64,000 nucleotides of DNA, taken from positions 1 to 64,000 of the forward strand of contig JAFKKF010000014.1 in NCBI GenBank assembly GCA_017305635.1, given 5' to 3'. Each line of letters begins with the position of its first letter. The stretch's first letter is position 1. Of the stretch, positions 45,646-55,691 are shown piece by piece. The notes beneath the pieces are model-generated. The model searched no databases. It worked only from the letters and a program-made list of their open reading frames with translations, and was not told where the DNA came from. Both the position numbers and the translations under genes were made by a program. Source of the DNA: Hyphomicrobiales bacterium (lineage in GTDB: Bacteria > Pseudomonadota > Alphaproteobacteria > Rhizobiales > Kaistiaceae).

Positions 45646-45647
45646 AC

Positions 45648-46136
45648 ATGACACTCGACAGATCCGCCCGCGCTTTGTTCCTCGGCGACATGCTGGGCGG
45701 GCTTTGGCTCTCGATCCGCTATTTCTTCCGTCCGAAGGCGACCATCAACTATCCCTTCGAGAAGGGGCCGGTCAGCCCGCGCTTCCGCGGCGAGCATGCG
45801 CTCCGCCGCTATCCGAACGGGGAAGAGCGCTGCATCGCCTGCAAGCTCTGCGAAGCGATCTGCCCGGCGCAGGCGATCACCATCGAGGCGGGGCCGCGCC
45901 GCAACGACGGCACGCGCCGGACGACCCGCTACGACATCGACATGGTGAAGTGCATCTATTGCGGCTTCTGCCAGGAGGCCTGCCCGGTCGACGCCATCGT
46001 CGAGGGACCGAACTTCGAGTTCGCCACCGAGACGCGCGAGGAGCTCTACTACGACAAGCAGAAGCTCCTCGACAATGGCGACCGCTGGGAGCGGGCGATT
46101 GCCGCCAACATCAAGATGGACGCGCCCTACAGATGA
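45648..46136 (+). CDS. nuoI: NADH-quinone oxidoreductase subunit I
   Basis: This 162-residue subunit carries two [4Fe-4S] clusters (N6a and N6b), with ligands [16 protein letters not shown] and [16 protein letters not shown]. Its start lies 2 bases after nuoH and its end overlaps nuoJ by 4 bases. Confidence 0.98.
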   Translation: MTLDRSARALFLGDMLGGLWLSIRYFFRPKATINYPFEKGPVSPRFRGEHALRRYPNGEERCIACKLCEAICPAQAITIEAGPRRNDGTRRTTRYDIDMVKCIYCGFCQEACPVDAIVEGPNFEFATETREELYYDKQKLLDNGDRWERAIAANIKMDAPYR

Positions 46137-46738
46137 TCCTCCCGGCCATCTTCTTCTACATCTTCTCGGCCGTGACCATCGCCTCGGCGGTGATGGTCAT
46201 CGGCTCCCGCAACCCGGTGCACTCGGTGCTCTTCCTGATCCTCGCCTTCGTCAACGCGGCGGGGCTCTTCATCCTGCTCGGCGCCGAGTTCCTCGCGATG
46301 ATCCTCGTCGTCGTCTATGTCGGCGCGGTGGCGGTGCTCTTCCTCTTCGTGGTGATGATGCTCGACGTCGATTTCGTCGAGCTCCGCCAGGGCTTCCTCA
46401 CCTACCTGCCGGTCGGCGGCCTGATCGGCATCGTGCTGCTTGCCGAGCTCGTCCTGGTGCTCGGCGGCTGGTACTTCGTGCCCAATGCCCCGGCGGTGGC
46501 CGCCCCCGAGGTTGCCTCGGTATCCAACACCGCCGCGCTCGGCCAGCTCCTCTACACGCGCTACGTCTATCTCTTCGAGATCGCCGGCTTCGTGCTGCTC
46601 GTCGCCATGATCGGGGCGATCGTGCTGACCCTCCACCACAAGCAGGGCGTCAAGCGCCAGTCCATCCCGCAGCAGAACGCGCGCACGCCGGCCACGGCCA
46701 TCGAGGTGCGCAAGGTCGAATCGGGGAGGGGGCTCTGA
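46133..46738 (+). CDS. nuoJ: NADH-quinone oxidoreductase subunit J
   Basis: This 201-residue membrane subunit has five hydrophobic segments. The conserved [20 protein letters not shown] contains the pi-bulge helix linked to conformational coupling. It overlaps nuoI by 4 bases and nuoK by 1 base. Confidence 0.96.
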   Translation: MILPAIFFYIFSAVTIASAVMVIGSRNPVHSVLFLILAFVNAAGLFILLGAEFLAMILVVVYVGAVAVLFLFVVMMLDVDFVELRQGFLTYLPVGGLIGIVLLAELVLVLGGWYFVPNAPAVAAPEVASVSNTAALGQLLYTRYVYLFEIAGFVLLVAMIGAIVLTLHHKQGVKRQSIPQQNARTPATAIEVRKVESGRGL

Positions 46739-47046
46739 TGGTGATCGGCCTCTCGCACTACCTGACCGTTGCCGCCATCCTGTTCACGATCGGCATCTTC
46801 GGCATCTTCATCAACCGCAAGAACGTCATCGTCATCCTGATGTCGGTCGAGCTCATCCTGCTCGCCGTCAACATCAACCTCGTCGCCTTCTCCTCCTTCC
46901 TCGGCGACCTGGTCGGGCAGGTCTTCGCGCTGATCGTTCTCACGGTCGCCGCCGCCGAGGCCGCGATCGGCCTCGCCATCCTCGTCGTCTTCTTCCGCAA
47001 TCGCGGGTCGATCGCGGTCGAGGACGTCAACGTCATGAAGGGCTGA
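46738..47046 (+). CDS. nuoK: NADH-quinone oxidoreductase subunit K
   Basis: This 102-residue membrane subunit has three helices with the proton-path glutamates in [20 protein letters not shown] and [20 protein letters not shown]. It is the Mrp-antiporter MrpC homolog. Its start overlaps the nuoJ stop by one base. Confidence 0.97.
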   Translation: MVIGLSHYLTVAAILFTIGIFGIFINRKNVIVILMSVELILLAVNINLVAFSSFLGDLVGQVFALIVLTVAAAEAAIGLAILVVFFRNRGSIAVEDVNVMKG

Positions 47047-47048
47047 GG

Positions 47049-49124
47049 ATGTACCAGGCCATCGTCTTCCTGCCGCTCCTCGGCGCCATCATCGCCGGGC
47101 TGATCACCATGGTCGGCGCGCGCCTCCGCCATCCCGGCGCGGAGCCGGGGGCCGAGGGCCATGACGACCACGGCGCCGGGGATCACGGCCACGCCGTTGC
47201 GCACGCGCACGACTCCCATGACGAGTCCGACGATCACGGCCAGGGCCACGACCACGCCCCGGCGGCGCTTGGCGCCCGTCCGGCGGAGTTGATCACTTCC
47301 GCCTTCCTCGTCGTCTCGGCGGTGCTTTCCTGGGTCGCCTTCATCACCGTTGGCCTCGGCGACGGCCACATGGAGCGCGTTCCCGTCCTCTCCTGGTTCA
47401 ATTCAGGGACGCTCGCGGTCGACTGGGCCTTCCGCGTCGATACGCTGACCGTCGTGATGCTGGTCGTGGTGACGACGGTCTCGTCGCTCGTCCACATCTA
47501 CTCGATCGGCTACATGGCGCATGATCCCGGCCGGCCGCGCTTCTTCGCCTACCTGTCGCTCTTCACCTTCGCCATGCTCGCGCTGGTGACCTCGGACAAC
47601 CTCGTCCAGATGTTCTTCGGCTGGGAGGGCGTCGGCCTCGCCTCCTACCTGCTGATCGGCTTCTGGTTCAAGCGCCCGTCGGCGAACGCTGCGGCGATAA
47701 AGGCCTTCGTCGTCAACCGCGTCGGTGATTTCGGCTTCGCGCTCGGCATCTTCGGCGTCTTCGTCCTCTTCAACTCGGTCGAGTACCAGACGATCTTCGC
47801 CAACGCTTCCAGCATCACCGGCACCAAGCTCCACTTCCTGTCCTGGGACTTCGACGCCGTCACCATCGTCTGCCTCCTCCTCTTCATGGGCGCGATGGGC
47901 AAGTCGGCGCAGTTCCTGCTCCATACCTGGCTGCCCGACGCGATGGAGGGGCCGACGCCGGTCTCCGCGCTGATCCACGCCGCGACCATGGTGACGGCCG
48001 GCGTGTTCATGGTCGCCCGCCTGTCGCCGCTCTTCGAGCTATCGCCGGTCGCGCTCGGCGTCGTCACCTTCTTCGGCGCCACCACCGCCTTCTTCGCCGC
48101 CACGGTCGGCCTCGTCCAGAACGACATCAAGCGGGTCATCGCCTATTCGACCTGCTCGCAGCTCGGCTACATGTTCGTCGGCCTCGGCGTCGGCGCCTTC
48201 TCGACCGGCATGTTCCACCTCTTCACCCATGCCTTCTTCAAGGCGCTCCTCTTCCTCGGCGCCGGCTCGGTGATCCATGCCGTCTCCGACGAGCAGGACA
48301 TGCGCAACATGGGCGGGCTCCGGAAATATATCCCCGTCACCTACTGGATGATGGTGATCGGCACGCTGGCGCTGACCGGCTTCCCCTTCACCGCCGGCTA
48401 CTTCTCCAAGGATGCGATCATCGAGGCGGCCTATGCCGGCGGCTCGACCGTGGACGGCTACGCCTTCGTCATGACCGTGATCGCGGCGCTGATGACCAGC
48501 TTCTATTCCTGGCGCCTCATCTTCCTCACCTTCCACGGTGCGCCGCGCGCTCCGGCACGCGTCATGGAGCATGTCCACGAGTCGCCCTACGTGATGCTCG
48601 TGCCGCTCTTCGTGCTCGGCGCCGGCGCGCTCCTTGCCGGCATCGTCTTCAGCGGCATGTTCATCGGCGAGGAGCAGGGCGAGTTCTGGAAGGGGGCCGT
48701 CTTCTTCGACAGCCATTTCTTCGAGGCGATCCACCACGCGCCGTTCTGGGTGTCGCTGCTGCCGACGCTCGCCATGGTCATCGGGGCGCTGGTCGCGATC
48801 TACTTCTACCTCGTCAATACCGAGGCGCCGCGCCGGCTGGCGCGGACCAATGACTGGCTCTACCAGTTCCTCCTCAACAAGTGGTACTTCGACGAGCTCT
48901 ACGACTTCCTTTTCGTCCGCCCGGCCAAGTGGCTGGGCCGGTTCCTGTGGAAGCGCGGCGACGGCTGGCTCATCGACGGCTTCGGACCGGACGGCATTTC
49001 GGCTCGCGTCATCGACGTCACCAACCGGGTGGTGAAGCTGCAGACCGGCTACCTCTACCACTATGCCTTCGCCATGCTGATCGGCGTCGCGGCGCTGGTC
49101 ACCTACATCATGTTCGTGCAGTGA
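47049..49124 (+). CDS. nuoL: NADH-quinone oxidoreductase subunit L with His-rich insertion
   Basis: This 691-residue antiporter-like proton-pumping subunit has [13 protein letters not shown] and a following segment rich in His and Asp at residues about 28-73 (11 His), placed between the first two membrane helices. After that the usual NuoL core follows: [59 protein letters not shown] and [15 protein letters not shown], with the lateral helix at the C-terminus. The insertion is longer than I expect for this family. Confidence 0.97.
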   Translation: MYQAIVFLPLLGAIIAGLITMVGARLRHPGAEPGAEGHDDHGAGDHGHAVAHAHDSHDESDDHGQGHDHAPAALGARPAELITSAFLVVSAVLSWVAFITVGLGDGHMERVPVLSWFNSGTLAVDWAFRVDTLTVVMLVVVTTVSSLVHIYSIGYMAHDPGRPRFFAYLSLFTFAMLALVTSDNLVQMFFGWEGVGLASYLLIGFWFKRPSANAAAIKAFVVNRVGDFGFALGIFGVFVLFNSVEYQTIFANASSITGTKLHFLSWDFDAVTIVCLLLFMGAMGKSAQFLLHTWLPDAMEGPTPVSALIHAATMVTAGVFMVARLSPLFELSPVALGVVTFFGATTAFFAATVGLVQNDIKRVIAYSTCSQLGYMFVGLGVGAFSTGMFHLFTHAFFKALLFLGAGSVIHAVSDEQDMRNMGGLRKYIPVTYWMMVIGTLALTGFPFTAGYFSKDAIIEAAYAGGSTVDGYAFVMTVIAALMTSFYSWRLIFLTFHGAPRAPARVMEHVHESPYVMLVPLFVLGAGALLAGIVFSGMFIGEEQGEFWKGAVFFDSHFFEAIHHAPFWVSLLPTLAMVIGALVAIYFYLVNTEAPRRLARTNDWLYQFLLNKWYFDELYDFLFVRPAKWLGRFLWKRGDGWLIDGFGPDGISARVIDVTNRVVKLQTGYLYHYAFAMLIGVAALVTYIMFVQ

Positions 49125-49134
49125 GGAGGCGGGG

Positions 49135-50649
49135 ATGACCGGCTGGCCGATCCTTTCGACCGTCACCTTCCTGCCGCTGGTCGGTGCGCTGATCCTGCTC
49201 GTCCTGCCGGGCGAGGGCTACAGCGCGCGGCGGAACGTCTTCTACGTCTCGCTGTGGACGACGACCCTCACCTTCATCCTGTCGATCTTCATCTGGACGA
49301 ATTTCGACCCGAAGGAGGCCGGCTTCCAGCTCGTCGAGAAGGCGCCCTGGCTCAGCTCCGGCTTCGCCAGCTACACGGTCGGCGTCGACGGCATCTCGAT
49401 GCTGTTCGTCATCCTGACCACCTTCCTGATGCCGCTCTGCGTGATCGCCTCGAAGCTGACGGTGCAGAAGCATTTCAAGGAATACATGATCGCGTTCCTG
49501 GTGCTCGAGACGCTGATGATCGGCGTCTTCACCGCGCTCGATATCGTCCTCTTCTACGTATATTTCGAAGGCGGCCTCATCCCGATGTTCCTCATCATCG
49601 GCATCTGGGGCGGGCCGCGGCGCGTCTATGCCAGCTTCAAGTTCTTCCTCTACACGCTCGCCGGCTCGGTGCTGATGCTCATCGCCATCATGGCGATGTA
49701 CTGGGAGGCGGGAACGACCGATATCCCGACGCTCCTCAACCACAGCTTCCCGGCCTCGATGCAGACCTGGCTGTGGATCGCCTTCTTCGCGAGCTTCGCC
49801 GTCAAGATGCCGATGTGGCCGGTCCATACCTGGCTGCCCGATGCCCATGTGGAGGCGCCGACGGCCGGCTCGGTGATCCTGGCGGCCATCCTCCTGAAGA
49901 TGGGCGGCTACGGGTTCCTGCGCTTCTCCATCCCGATGTTCCCGATCGCCTCGCACGACCTCGCGCCCTTCATCTTCGCGCTGTCGGTCATCGCCATCGT
50001 CTACACCTCGCTGGTGGCGTTGATGCAGGAGGACATGAAGAAGCTGATCGCCTATTCGTCTGTCGCCCACATGGGCTTCGTGACCATGGGTGTCTTTGCC
50101 GCCAACGTGCAGGGCGTGCAGGGCGGCCTGTTCCAGATGATCTCCCACGGCATCATCTCGGGCGCGCTCTTCCTCTGCGTCGGCGTCGTCTACGACCGCA
50201 TGCATACGCGCGAGATCGCCGCCTATGGCGGCCTCGTCAACCGCATGCCGCTCTATGCCGTCGCCTTCCTCATCTTCACCATGGGCAATGTCGGCCTGCC
50301 GGGCACCAGCGGCTTCATCGGCGAGTTCCTGACGCTGACCGGCGCCTTCCGCATCAACACCTGGGTCGCCTTCATCGCCACCTCGGGCGTGATCCTCTCG
50401 GCCTGCTACGCGCTCTGGCTCTATCGCCGGATGATCTTCGGCGCGCTCGAGAAGCCGAGCCTCGCCGGGATGTTCGATCTCTCGCGGCGCGAACTGGTGC
50501 TGCTCGTCCCGCTCGCCGCGCTCGCCATCTTCTTCGGCTTCCATCCGGGGCCGATCATGGACGTGACGGCGGCCTCGGTCGACCAGCTCGTCGCCAACTA
50601 CAATGCCGCCCTGTCGGCCGCCGGCAAGCTTGCCGCGATTGCGCCCTGA
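49135..50649 (+). CDS. nuoM: NADH-quinone oxidoreductase subunit M
   Basis: This 504-residue antiporter-like proton-pumping subunit shows the [20 protein letters not shown] segment with the conserved Glu, [20 protein letters not shown] with the lysine, and [14 protein letters not shown]. Fourteen hydrophobic segments fit the family. Confidence 0.97.
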   Translation: MTGWPILSTVTFLPLVGALILLVLPGEGYSARRNVFYVSLWTTTLTFILSIFIWTNFDPKEAGFQLVEKAPWLSSGFASYTVGVDGISMLFVILTTFLMPLCVIASKLTVQKHFKEYMIAFLVLETLMIGVFTALDIVLFYVYFEGGLIPMFLIIGIWGGPRRVYASFKFFLYTLAGSVLMLIAIMAMYWEAGTTDIPTLLNHSFPASMQTWLWIAFFASFAVKMPMWPVHTWLPDAHVEAPTAGSVILAAILLKMGGYGFLRFSIPMFPIASHDLAPFIFALSVIAIVYTSLVALMQEDMKKLIAYSSVAHMGFVTMGVFAANVQGVQGGLFQMISHGIISGALFLCVGVVYDRMHTREIAAYGGLVNRMPLYAVAFLIFTMGNVGLPGTSGFIGEFLTLTGAFRINTWVAFIATSGVILSACYALWLYRRMIFGALEKPSLAGMFDLSRRELVLLVPLAALAIFFGFHPGPIMDVTAASVDQLVANYNAALSAAGKLAAIAP

Positions 50650-50659
50650 GGAATCCTGA

Positions 50660-52102
50660 ATGTCACCCGATACGATGACACTCGCATCCTTCCTCCCGGC
50701 GCTGCCCGAGATCATCCTCGCCATCGGCATTTTGGTGCTGCTTCTTGTCGGCGCCGTCGCCGGCCAGCGCGCGACCGCCCTGGTCACCGGCCTCGCCGTG
50801 GTCACCATCGTGATCTCCGGCGTGGTGCTGGTCCTCTCGCCGGCAAGCGGCGTCGCCTTCAGCGGATCCTTCATCCTCGACGGCTTCGCCCGGCTGATGA
50901 AGCTGCTGGCGCTCATCGGCTCGGCGGTGGCGATCATCGTTTCGGTCGGCTTCCTGCGGGCGCAGAAGATCGACAGCTTCGAATATCCGGTGCTCATCCT
51001 GATCGCCACGCTCGGCATGCTGCTGATGATCTCGGCGAACGACCTGATCGCCGCCTATATCGGCATCGAGCTGCATTCACTGGCGCTCTACGTTCTCACG
51101 GCCTTCAGCCGGAAGTCGGTGCGCTCGACCGAGGCGGGCCTCAAGTATTTCGTCCTCGGCGCGCTCGCCTCGGGCATGCTCCTCTACGGTGCCTCGCTGA
51201 TCTACGGCTTCACCGGTCAGGTGACCTTTTCCGGCATCGCCGCGGCGCTGCACGGCGAGGCGCCGTCCGTCGGCCTGGTCTTCGGCCTCGTCTTCCTCAT
51301 CGTCGGGCTCGCCTTCAAGGTATCGGCGGTGCCCTTCCACATGTGGACGCCGGACGTCTATGAGGGCTCGCCGACCGCGGTCACCGCTTTCCTCGCGGGG
51401 GCGCCGAAGCTCGCGGCCATGGCGCTCTTCATCCGCGCCATCGTGGTGCCTTTCGCGCCGATCACCCATGACTGGCAGCAGGTGATCGTCTTCATCTCCA
51501 TTGCCTCGATGGTGCTCGGCGCCTTTGCCGCCATCGGCCAGCAGAACATCAAGCGCATGATGGCCTATTCCGCCATCGGGCACATGGGCTACGCCCTGGT
51601 CGGGCTCGCGGCCGGCACCGCGACCGGCGTCCAGGGCACCATCCTCTACATGCTGATCTACATGGTGATGGCGATCGGCACGTTCGTCGCCATCCTCGCC
51701 ATGAAGCGCCAGGGCGTGATGGTCGAGGGCATCAACGATCTCGCCGGCCTCGCGAAGACCCATCCGCTCATGGCCTTCATGCTGGCCATGCTGCTCTTTT
51801 CGCTCGCCGGCATCCCGCCGCTCGCCGGCTTCTTCGCCAAGTTCTACGTCTTCATCGCCGCCGTCCAGGCGGGCCTCTATGCGCTCGCCGTCATCGGCGT
51901 GCTGGCGAGCGTGGTCGGCGCCTACTACTACCTCCGCATCGTCAAGATCATGTATTTCGACGATCCGGCGCCGAAGCTCGATCCGGTGGCGCCGGAGCTC
52001 GGCGCGGTGCTCGGCCTCAGCGGCATCTTCATGATCGTGTTCGTGGTCATTGCCGGCCCGATCGGCAGTGCCGCCGAGCTCGCCGCCAAGACGCTGTTCT
52101 AG
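50660..52102 (+). CDS. nuoN: NADH-quinone oxidoreductase subunit N
   Basis: This 480-residue antiporter-like subunit closes the nuo set. Signatures are [55 protein letters not shown] and [18 protein letters not shown]. birA follows after 6 bases, so transcription probably continues. Confidence 0.97.
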   Translation: MSPDTMTLASFLPALPEIILAIGILVLLLVGAVAGQRATALVTGLAVVTIVISGVVLVLSPASGVAFSGSFILDGFARLMKLLALIGSAVAIIVSVGFLRAQKIDSFEYPVLILIATLGMLLMISANDLIAAYIGIELHSLALYVLTAFSRKSVRSTEAGLKYFVLGALASGMLLYGASLIYGFTGQVTFSGIAAALHGEAPSVGLVFGLVFLIVGLAFKVSAVPFHMWTPDVYEGSPTAVTAFLAGAPKLAAMALFIRAIVVPFAPITHDWQQVIVFISIASMVLGAFAAIGQQNIKRMMAYSAIGHMGYALVGLAAGTATGVQGTILYMLIYMVMAIGTFVAILAMKRQGVMVEGINDLAGLAKTHPLMAFMLAMLLFSLAGIPPLAGFFAKFYVFIAAVQAGLYALAVIGVLASVVGAYYYLRIVKIMYFDDPAPKLDPVAPELGAVLGLSGIFMIVFVVIAGPIGSAAELAAKTLF

Positions 52103-52108
52103 CTGCCG

Positions 52109-52891
52109 ATGACCTTCGCCCTCGGGCCGAAGGCCATTGCCGCGGGCTACCGGCTCGATGCGCGTGAGAGCGTCGGCTCCACCAATGCCGAGGCGCTTGC
52201 CGCTGCCCGCACCGGTGATGCCGGCCGGCTCTGGGTGGTCAGCGACCACCAGAGCGCCGGCAAGGGGCGCCGCAACAGCGCCTGGCAGACGCCGCGCGGC
52301 AACCTTGCCGCCACCATCCTCTCCGTCGTGCCCGTCAAGCCCGAGACGGCCGCCACCCTCGGCTTCGTCGCCGGCCTCTGCCTCGACGAGGCGGTGCGGA
52401 AGGTCGCGCCGGTCGCGCCGGAGCGGCTCCGCCTGAAATGGCCGAACGACGTTCTCCTCGACGGGCGCAAGCTGGCCGGTATCCTGCTTGAGGCCGAGAT
52501 TCGGGGGGACGGACGCGTGGCAGTTGCGGTCGGCATCGGAGTGAACGTCGTCGGTGCGCCGGCCGGCCTGCCTTACCCTGCCATGGCGCTCGCCGATCTC
52601 GGCATCGCCGTCACCGCCGCCGACCTCTTCCTGCCGCTCGCCGAGGCCTGGGCCGGCGTCGCCGCCGCCTGGGACGAGGGCAGGGGCTTCCCCGCGCTCC
52701 GCCGCGTCTGGCTGGAGCGCGCCGCCGGCATCGGCAAGCCGGTATCCGTGCGTGTCGGCAGGGACGTCCTCTCCGGCACCTTCGAGACCATCGACGGAGA
52801 GGGGCGCCTCGTCATCCGCGCCGCCGACGGCGGCGAGCGCACGATCAGCGCCGGAGAGGTCCATCTCGGCGGGGCGGCGACCGCGCGATGA
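52109..52891 (+). CDS. birA: Biotin--[acetyl-CoA-carboxylase] ligase
   Basis: This 260-residue ligase attaches biotin to biotin carboxyl carrier proteins. The catalytic core has VGSTNAEALAAARTG, the biotinyl-AMP loop HQSAGKGRRNSAWQTPRGNL and LKWPNDVLLDGRKLAGILLE. There is no N-terminal helix-turn-helix, so it is a class I enzyme without repressor function. It overlaps the next gene by 4 bases and follows nuoN closely, a common Rhizobiales arrangement. Confidence 0.95.
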   Translation: MTFALGPKAIAAGYRLDARESVGSTNAEALAAARTGDAGRLWVVSDHQSAGKGRRNSAWQTPRGNLAATILSVVPVKPETAATLGFVAGLCLDEAVRKVAPVAPERLRLKWPNDVLLDGRKLAGILLEAEIRGDGRVAVAVGIGVNVVGAPAGLPYPAMALADLGIAVTAADLFLPLAEAWAGVAAAWDEGRGFPALRRVWLERAAGIGKPVSVRVGRDVLSGTFETIDGEGRLVIRAADGGERTISAGEVHLGGAATAR

Positions 52892-54567
52892 CCATGCCGC
52901 CGCCCGGACGCCGCGACCAGCTCGTCTTCATGCCCATCGGCGGCGTCGGCGAGATCGGCATGAACCTCGGCCTCTACGGCTACGGCCCGGAGCGCGACCG
53001 CACCTGGCTGGTGGTCGATCTCGGCATCGCCTTTGCCGGCCCGGACCTGCCCGGCGCCGACGTCATCCTGCCCGACGTCTCCTATCTCGAGGAGGAGCGC
53101 GGCAACATTGCCGGCATCCTCATCACCCACGCCCACGAGGACCATTTCGGCGCGCTCCTCGACCTGTGGCCGCGGCTCCGCGTGCCGGTCTATGCCACCG
53201 CCTTCACCAAGGGCCTGTTCGAGGCGAAGCGCGCCAGCGATCCCGGCGGCGACGTGCCGATCACGCTGGTGAAGCCCGGCGAGCCCTTCGACCTCGGCCC
53301 GTTCAACGTCGAATACATCAACGTCGCCCACTCGATCCCGGAATCGAACGCGCTCGCCATCCGCACGCCGCTCGGCACCGTGATCCATACCGGCGACTGG
53401 AAGCTCGACGATACGCCCGTCCTTGGCCTTCCCACCGACGCCGCCCGCCTGAAGGCGATCGGCGACGAAGGCGTGCTGGCGCTCGTCTGTGATTCCACCA
53501 ACGCCATGCGCGAGGGCCGGTCGCCGAGCGAGACCGAGGTCGCGGCGTCGCTCGCCGAGATCGTCGGCGCGGCGAAGCAGCGCATCGCCTTCACCACCTT
53601 CGCCTCCAATGTCGGGCGCACCCGCTCGATCGCGCTCGCCGCCGCGGCGGCGCGCCGCGAGGTGGTCGTCGTCGGCCGTGCCATGAGCCGCGCCATCGAT
53701 GTCGCCGGCGAGCTCGGCTACCTCGACGGCCTGCCGCCCTTCCTCGACCAGGACGACTTCGCCCACCTGCCGCGCCACCGCGTGGTGCTCCTCCTCACCG
53801 GCAGCCAGGGTGAGCCGCGTGCCGCGCTCGCCCGCATCGTCGAGGAGGACCACAAGGCCGTCGACCTCGACCCCGGTGACACCGTCGTCTTCTCCTCCCG
53901 CGCCATTCCCGGCAACGAGGTGCCGATCAACCGGCTGATCAACGGCCTCATCCGCCGCGGCGTGAAGGTCATCACCGATCATGACGGGCTGGTCCACGTC
54001 TCCGGCCACCCGCGGCGCGACGAGCTGCGCGAGATGTATTCCTGGGTCCGCCCGCAGGTGGCCGTGCCCGTCCATGGCGAGCCGATGCACCTTGCCGCGC
54101 ATGCCGAGCTCGCCCGCGGCCTCGGTGTGCCCGAGGTGCGCGTCATCGCCGACGGCGCCATGCTGCGGCTGGCGCCCGGCCGCCCGGAAGTGGTCGATCA
54201 CGTCGAGGTCGAGCGCCTCTACCGCGACGGCACGCTGATCGGCGGGCTCGAGGCCATGGGCATCGCCGAGCGCCGGCGCCTCGCCTTTGCCGGCCATGTC
54301 GGGGTCTCGGTCATCCTCTCGGCCAAGGGCGAGCTCGACGCCGATCCCGAGATCATGGCGACCGGCATCCCGATCCGCGACGGGGCAGGGCGGCCCCTCG
54401 AGGAAGCCATCCACGCCGCCGTCCTCGGCACGCTCGAATCCCTGCCGCGCGCCCGCCGCCGCGATCCGGAAGTGGTGCGCGAAGCCGTCCGCCGCGCCGT
54501 CCGCTCGGCGGTTGCCGAAGCCTGGGGCAAGAAGCCGGTTTGCAGCGTCTTCGTCGCCGTCCTATGA
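52888..54567 (+). CDS. rnj: Ribonuclease J
   Basis: This 559-residue beta-CASP metallo-beta-lactamase nuclease has 5'-3' exonuclease and endonuclease activity in RNA maturation and decay. The metal-binding motif reads ITHAHEDHFGALLDLWPRLR, with FMPIGGVGEIGMNLGLYGYG at the start, SIPESNALAIRTPLGTVIHTGDWK, and the beta-CASP GSQGEPRAALARI. The ATG overlaps the birA stop. Confidence 0.95.
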   Translation: MTMPPPGRRDQLVFMPIGGVGEIGMNLGLYGYGPERDRTWLVVDLGIAFAGPDLPGADVILPDVSYLEEERGNIAGILITHAHEDHFGALLDLWPRLRVPVYATAFTKGLFEAKRASDPGGDVPITLVKPGEPFDLGPFNVEYINVAHSIPESNALAIRTPLGTVIHTGDWKLDDTPVLGLPTDAARLKAIGDEGVLALVCDSTNAMREGRSPSETEVAASLAEIVGAAKQRIAFTTFASNVGRTRSIALAAAAARREVVVVGRAMSRAIDVAGELGYLDGLPPFLDQDDFAHLPRHRVVLLLTGSQGEPRAALARIVEEDHKAVDLDPGDTVVFSSRAIPGNEVPINRLINGLIRRGVKVITDHDGLVHVSGHPRRDELREMYSWVRPQVAVPVHGEPMHLAAHAELARGLGVPEVRVIADGAMLRLAPGRPEVVDHVEVERLYRDGTLIGGLEAMGIAERRRLAFAGHVGVSVILSAKGELDADPEIMATGIPIRDGAGRPLEEAIHAAVLGTLESLPRARRRDPEVVREAVRRAVRSAVAEAWGKKPVCSVFVAVL

Positions 54568-54974
54568 CGGCAGCCATGATCGGACGCCTCAACCACGTCG
54601 CCATCGCGGTTCCGGACCTCGCCGCCGCTTCGGCGCTCTATCGCGATCGGCTGGGCGCCACCGTCTCCGCGCCCGTCGCGCAGCCGGACCACGGCGTCAC
54701 TACGGTCTTCATCGAATTGCCCAACACCAAGATCGAGCTGATCGCGCCGCTCGGCGGGAATTCGCCCATCGCCGCCTTCCTCGAACGAAATCCCTCGGGC
54801 GGCATCCACCACATCTGCTACGAGGTCGCCGATGTCGCGGCTGCGGCGCGCGACCTTGCCGCGGGCGGCGCCCGCGTCCTCGGTTCGGTCAAGATCGGGG
54901 CGCATGGCAAGCCGGTCGTCTTCGTCCATCCGAAGGATTTCCTCGGCACGCTGATCGAACTGGAACAGGCCTGA
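54564..54974 (+). CDS. mce: Methylmalonyl-CoA epimerase
   Basis: This 136-residue vicinal-oxygen-chelate fold protein interconverts (2R)- and (2S)-methylmalonyl-CoA in propionyl-CoA use. Metal-ligand and family segments are GRLNHVAIAVPDLAAA, TTVFIELPNTKIELIAPLG, GGIHHICYEVADVAAA and VVFVHPKDFLGTLIELEQ. The start overlaps the rnj stop (ATGA); an internal ATG at 54576 is an alternative. Confidence 0.93.
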   Translation: MTAAMIGRLNHVAIAVPDLAAASALYRDRLGATVSAPVAQPDHGVTTVFIELPNTKIELIAPLGGNSPIAAFLERNPSGGIHHICYEVADVAAAARDLAAGGARVLGSVKIGAHGKPVVFVHPKDFLGTLIELEQA

Positions 54975-54975
54975 G

Positions 54976-55248
54976 ATGAACTGGGTCTCGATGATCGCCG
55001 TCTATTTCGTCATCTGGTGGGTGATGCTCTTCACCGTCCTGCCGTTCATCACGCGCACGCAGGCGGAAGAGGGCCACGTCGTGCCGGGCACGATGCCGAG
55101 CGCCCCCGCGCGGCCCTTCCTCCTCAAGGCGGTCATCGGCACCACCATCGTCTCGGGCTTCGTGCTGCTCGGCTTCTGGCTGCTCTTCGACGTCTATGGC
55201 GTGTCGATCGCGAGCCTCGCCGACCTCTTCCTGAAGAAGCCGCAGTGA
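54976..55248 (+). CDS. DUF1467 family inner membrane protein
   Basis: This 90-residue protein has two hydrophobic segments (around residues 3-25 and 49-71) and the conserved PFITRTQAEEGHVVPGTMPS between them, typical of the alphaproteobacterial DUF1467 family. The function is unknown. It starts 1 base after mce and is the last gene of the long nuo-birA-rnj-mce run. In other Rhizobiales it precedes proS. Confidence 0.85.
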   Translation: MNWVSMIAVYFVIWWVMLFTVLPFITRTQAEEGHVVPGTMPSAPARPFLLKAVIGTTIVSGFVLLGFWLLFDVYGVSIASLADLFLKKPQ

Positions 55249-55261
55249 GCCGGGCCCGGCA

Positions 55262-55475
55262 ATAAAAAAAGCAAGGCCTCTCGGCCTTGCTTTGGCAGTT
55301 CCGCGTCTTCCCCTCCGTGCAGAGCACCCCAACCGGCTGGCTGGAACCTGGCGCTCTGCGGCGGCAGCCGAACGGCGCGCCCGAAGGGATCTTCCTCCCA
55401 AGACTTAGACCGCGATAGCCTTTATACGGAAGCAGTAGTCGTTTCGACCTTTGCTGCCCCCTCTTTTTATCCTTC
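55262..55475 (-). ncRNA. Candidate structured small RNA, unclassified
   Basis: The 443-base gap 55249-55691 has no protein gene. On the minus strand TTGATG, 17 bases, then CGCTAC (about 55510-55483) resemble an alphaproteobacterial promoter. A transcript from about 55475 would end at a strong minus-strand terminator (55268-55293). It can fold: GGCAG (55458-55454) pairs with CTGCC (55298-55294), CTTCCGT with ACGGAGG, and GCAGAGC with GCTCTGC. Local hairpins such as GGGA/TCCC fill the middle. It is about 210 bases, a size compatible with a housekeeping RNA, but I could not match it to 6S, SRP, tmRNA or RNase P. Confidence 0.4.
55268..55293 (-). terminator. Terminator, strongest on the minus strand
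   Basis: GCAAGGCC and GGCCTTGC form an 8-bp stem with a four-base loop. On the plus strand only TTT follows, but on the minus strand seven T residues follow. It therefore terminates minus-strand transcription best and may work weakly for the DUF1467 gene too. Confidence 0.75.
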
Positions 55476-55691
55476 AACCGTAGCGAATGTGACTGGGCTT
55501 GTCATCAATTTGTGCGGTGCGGGCTCAAAATTTTTGCAGAAGCGGACCCTCCAGTGTGACGGCTTTCCCGGATATGCGCTGGCACCGCTATGTGTTTCCT
55601 GCCTGACAGCACAAGAAGCGGCCAAGAGGGCTTGAGTTTTCGCCGCCCGGTCGATTGACTGCGGCGCCTATCGCCGAAGAGGACTCGTCTG

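Noticed and set aside
55400-55475. Possible tmRNA tag-like reading (NDYCFRIKAIAV then stop) in the minus-strand RNA candidate
   Set aside because: The resume codon is not Ala, the end is not the usual Ala-Ala type, and no tRNA-like acceptor domain is visible.
55133-55477. 114-residue minus-strand frame overlapping DUF1467
   Set aside because: It would start with TTG, overlap a well supported gene and run through the terminator hairpin; an RNA explains this region better.
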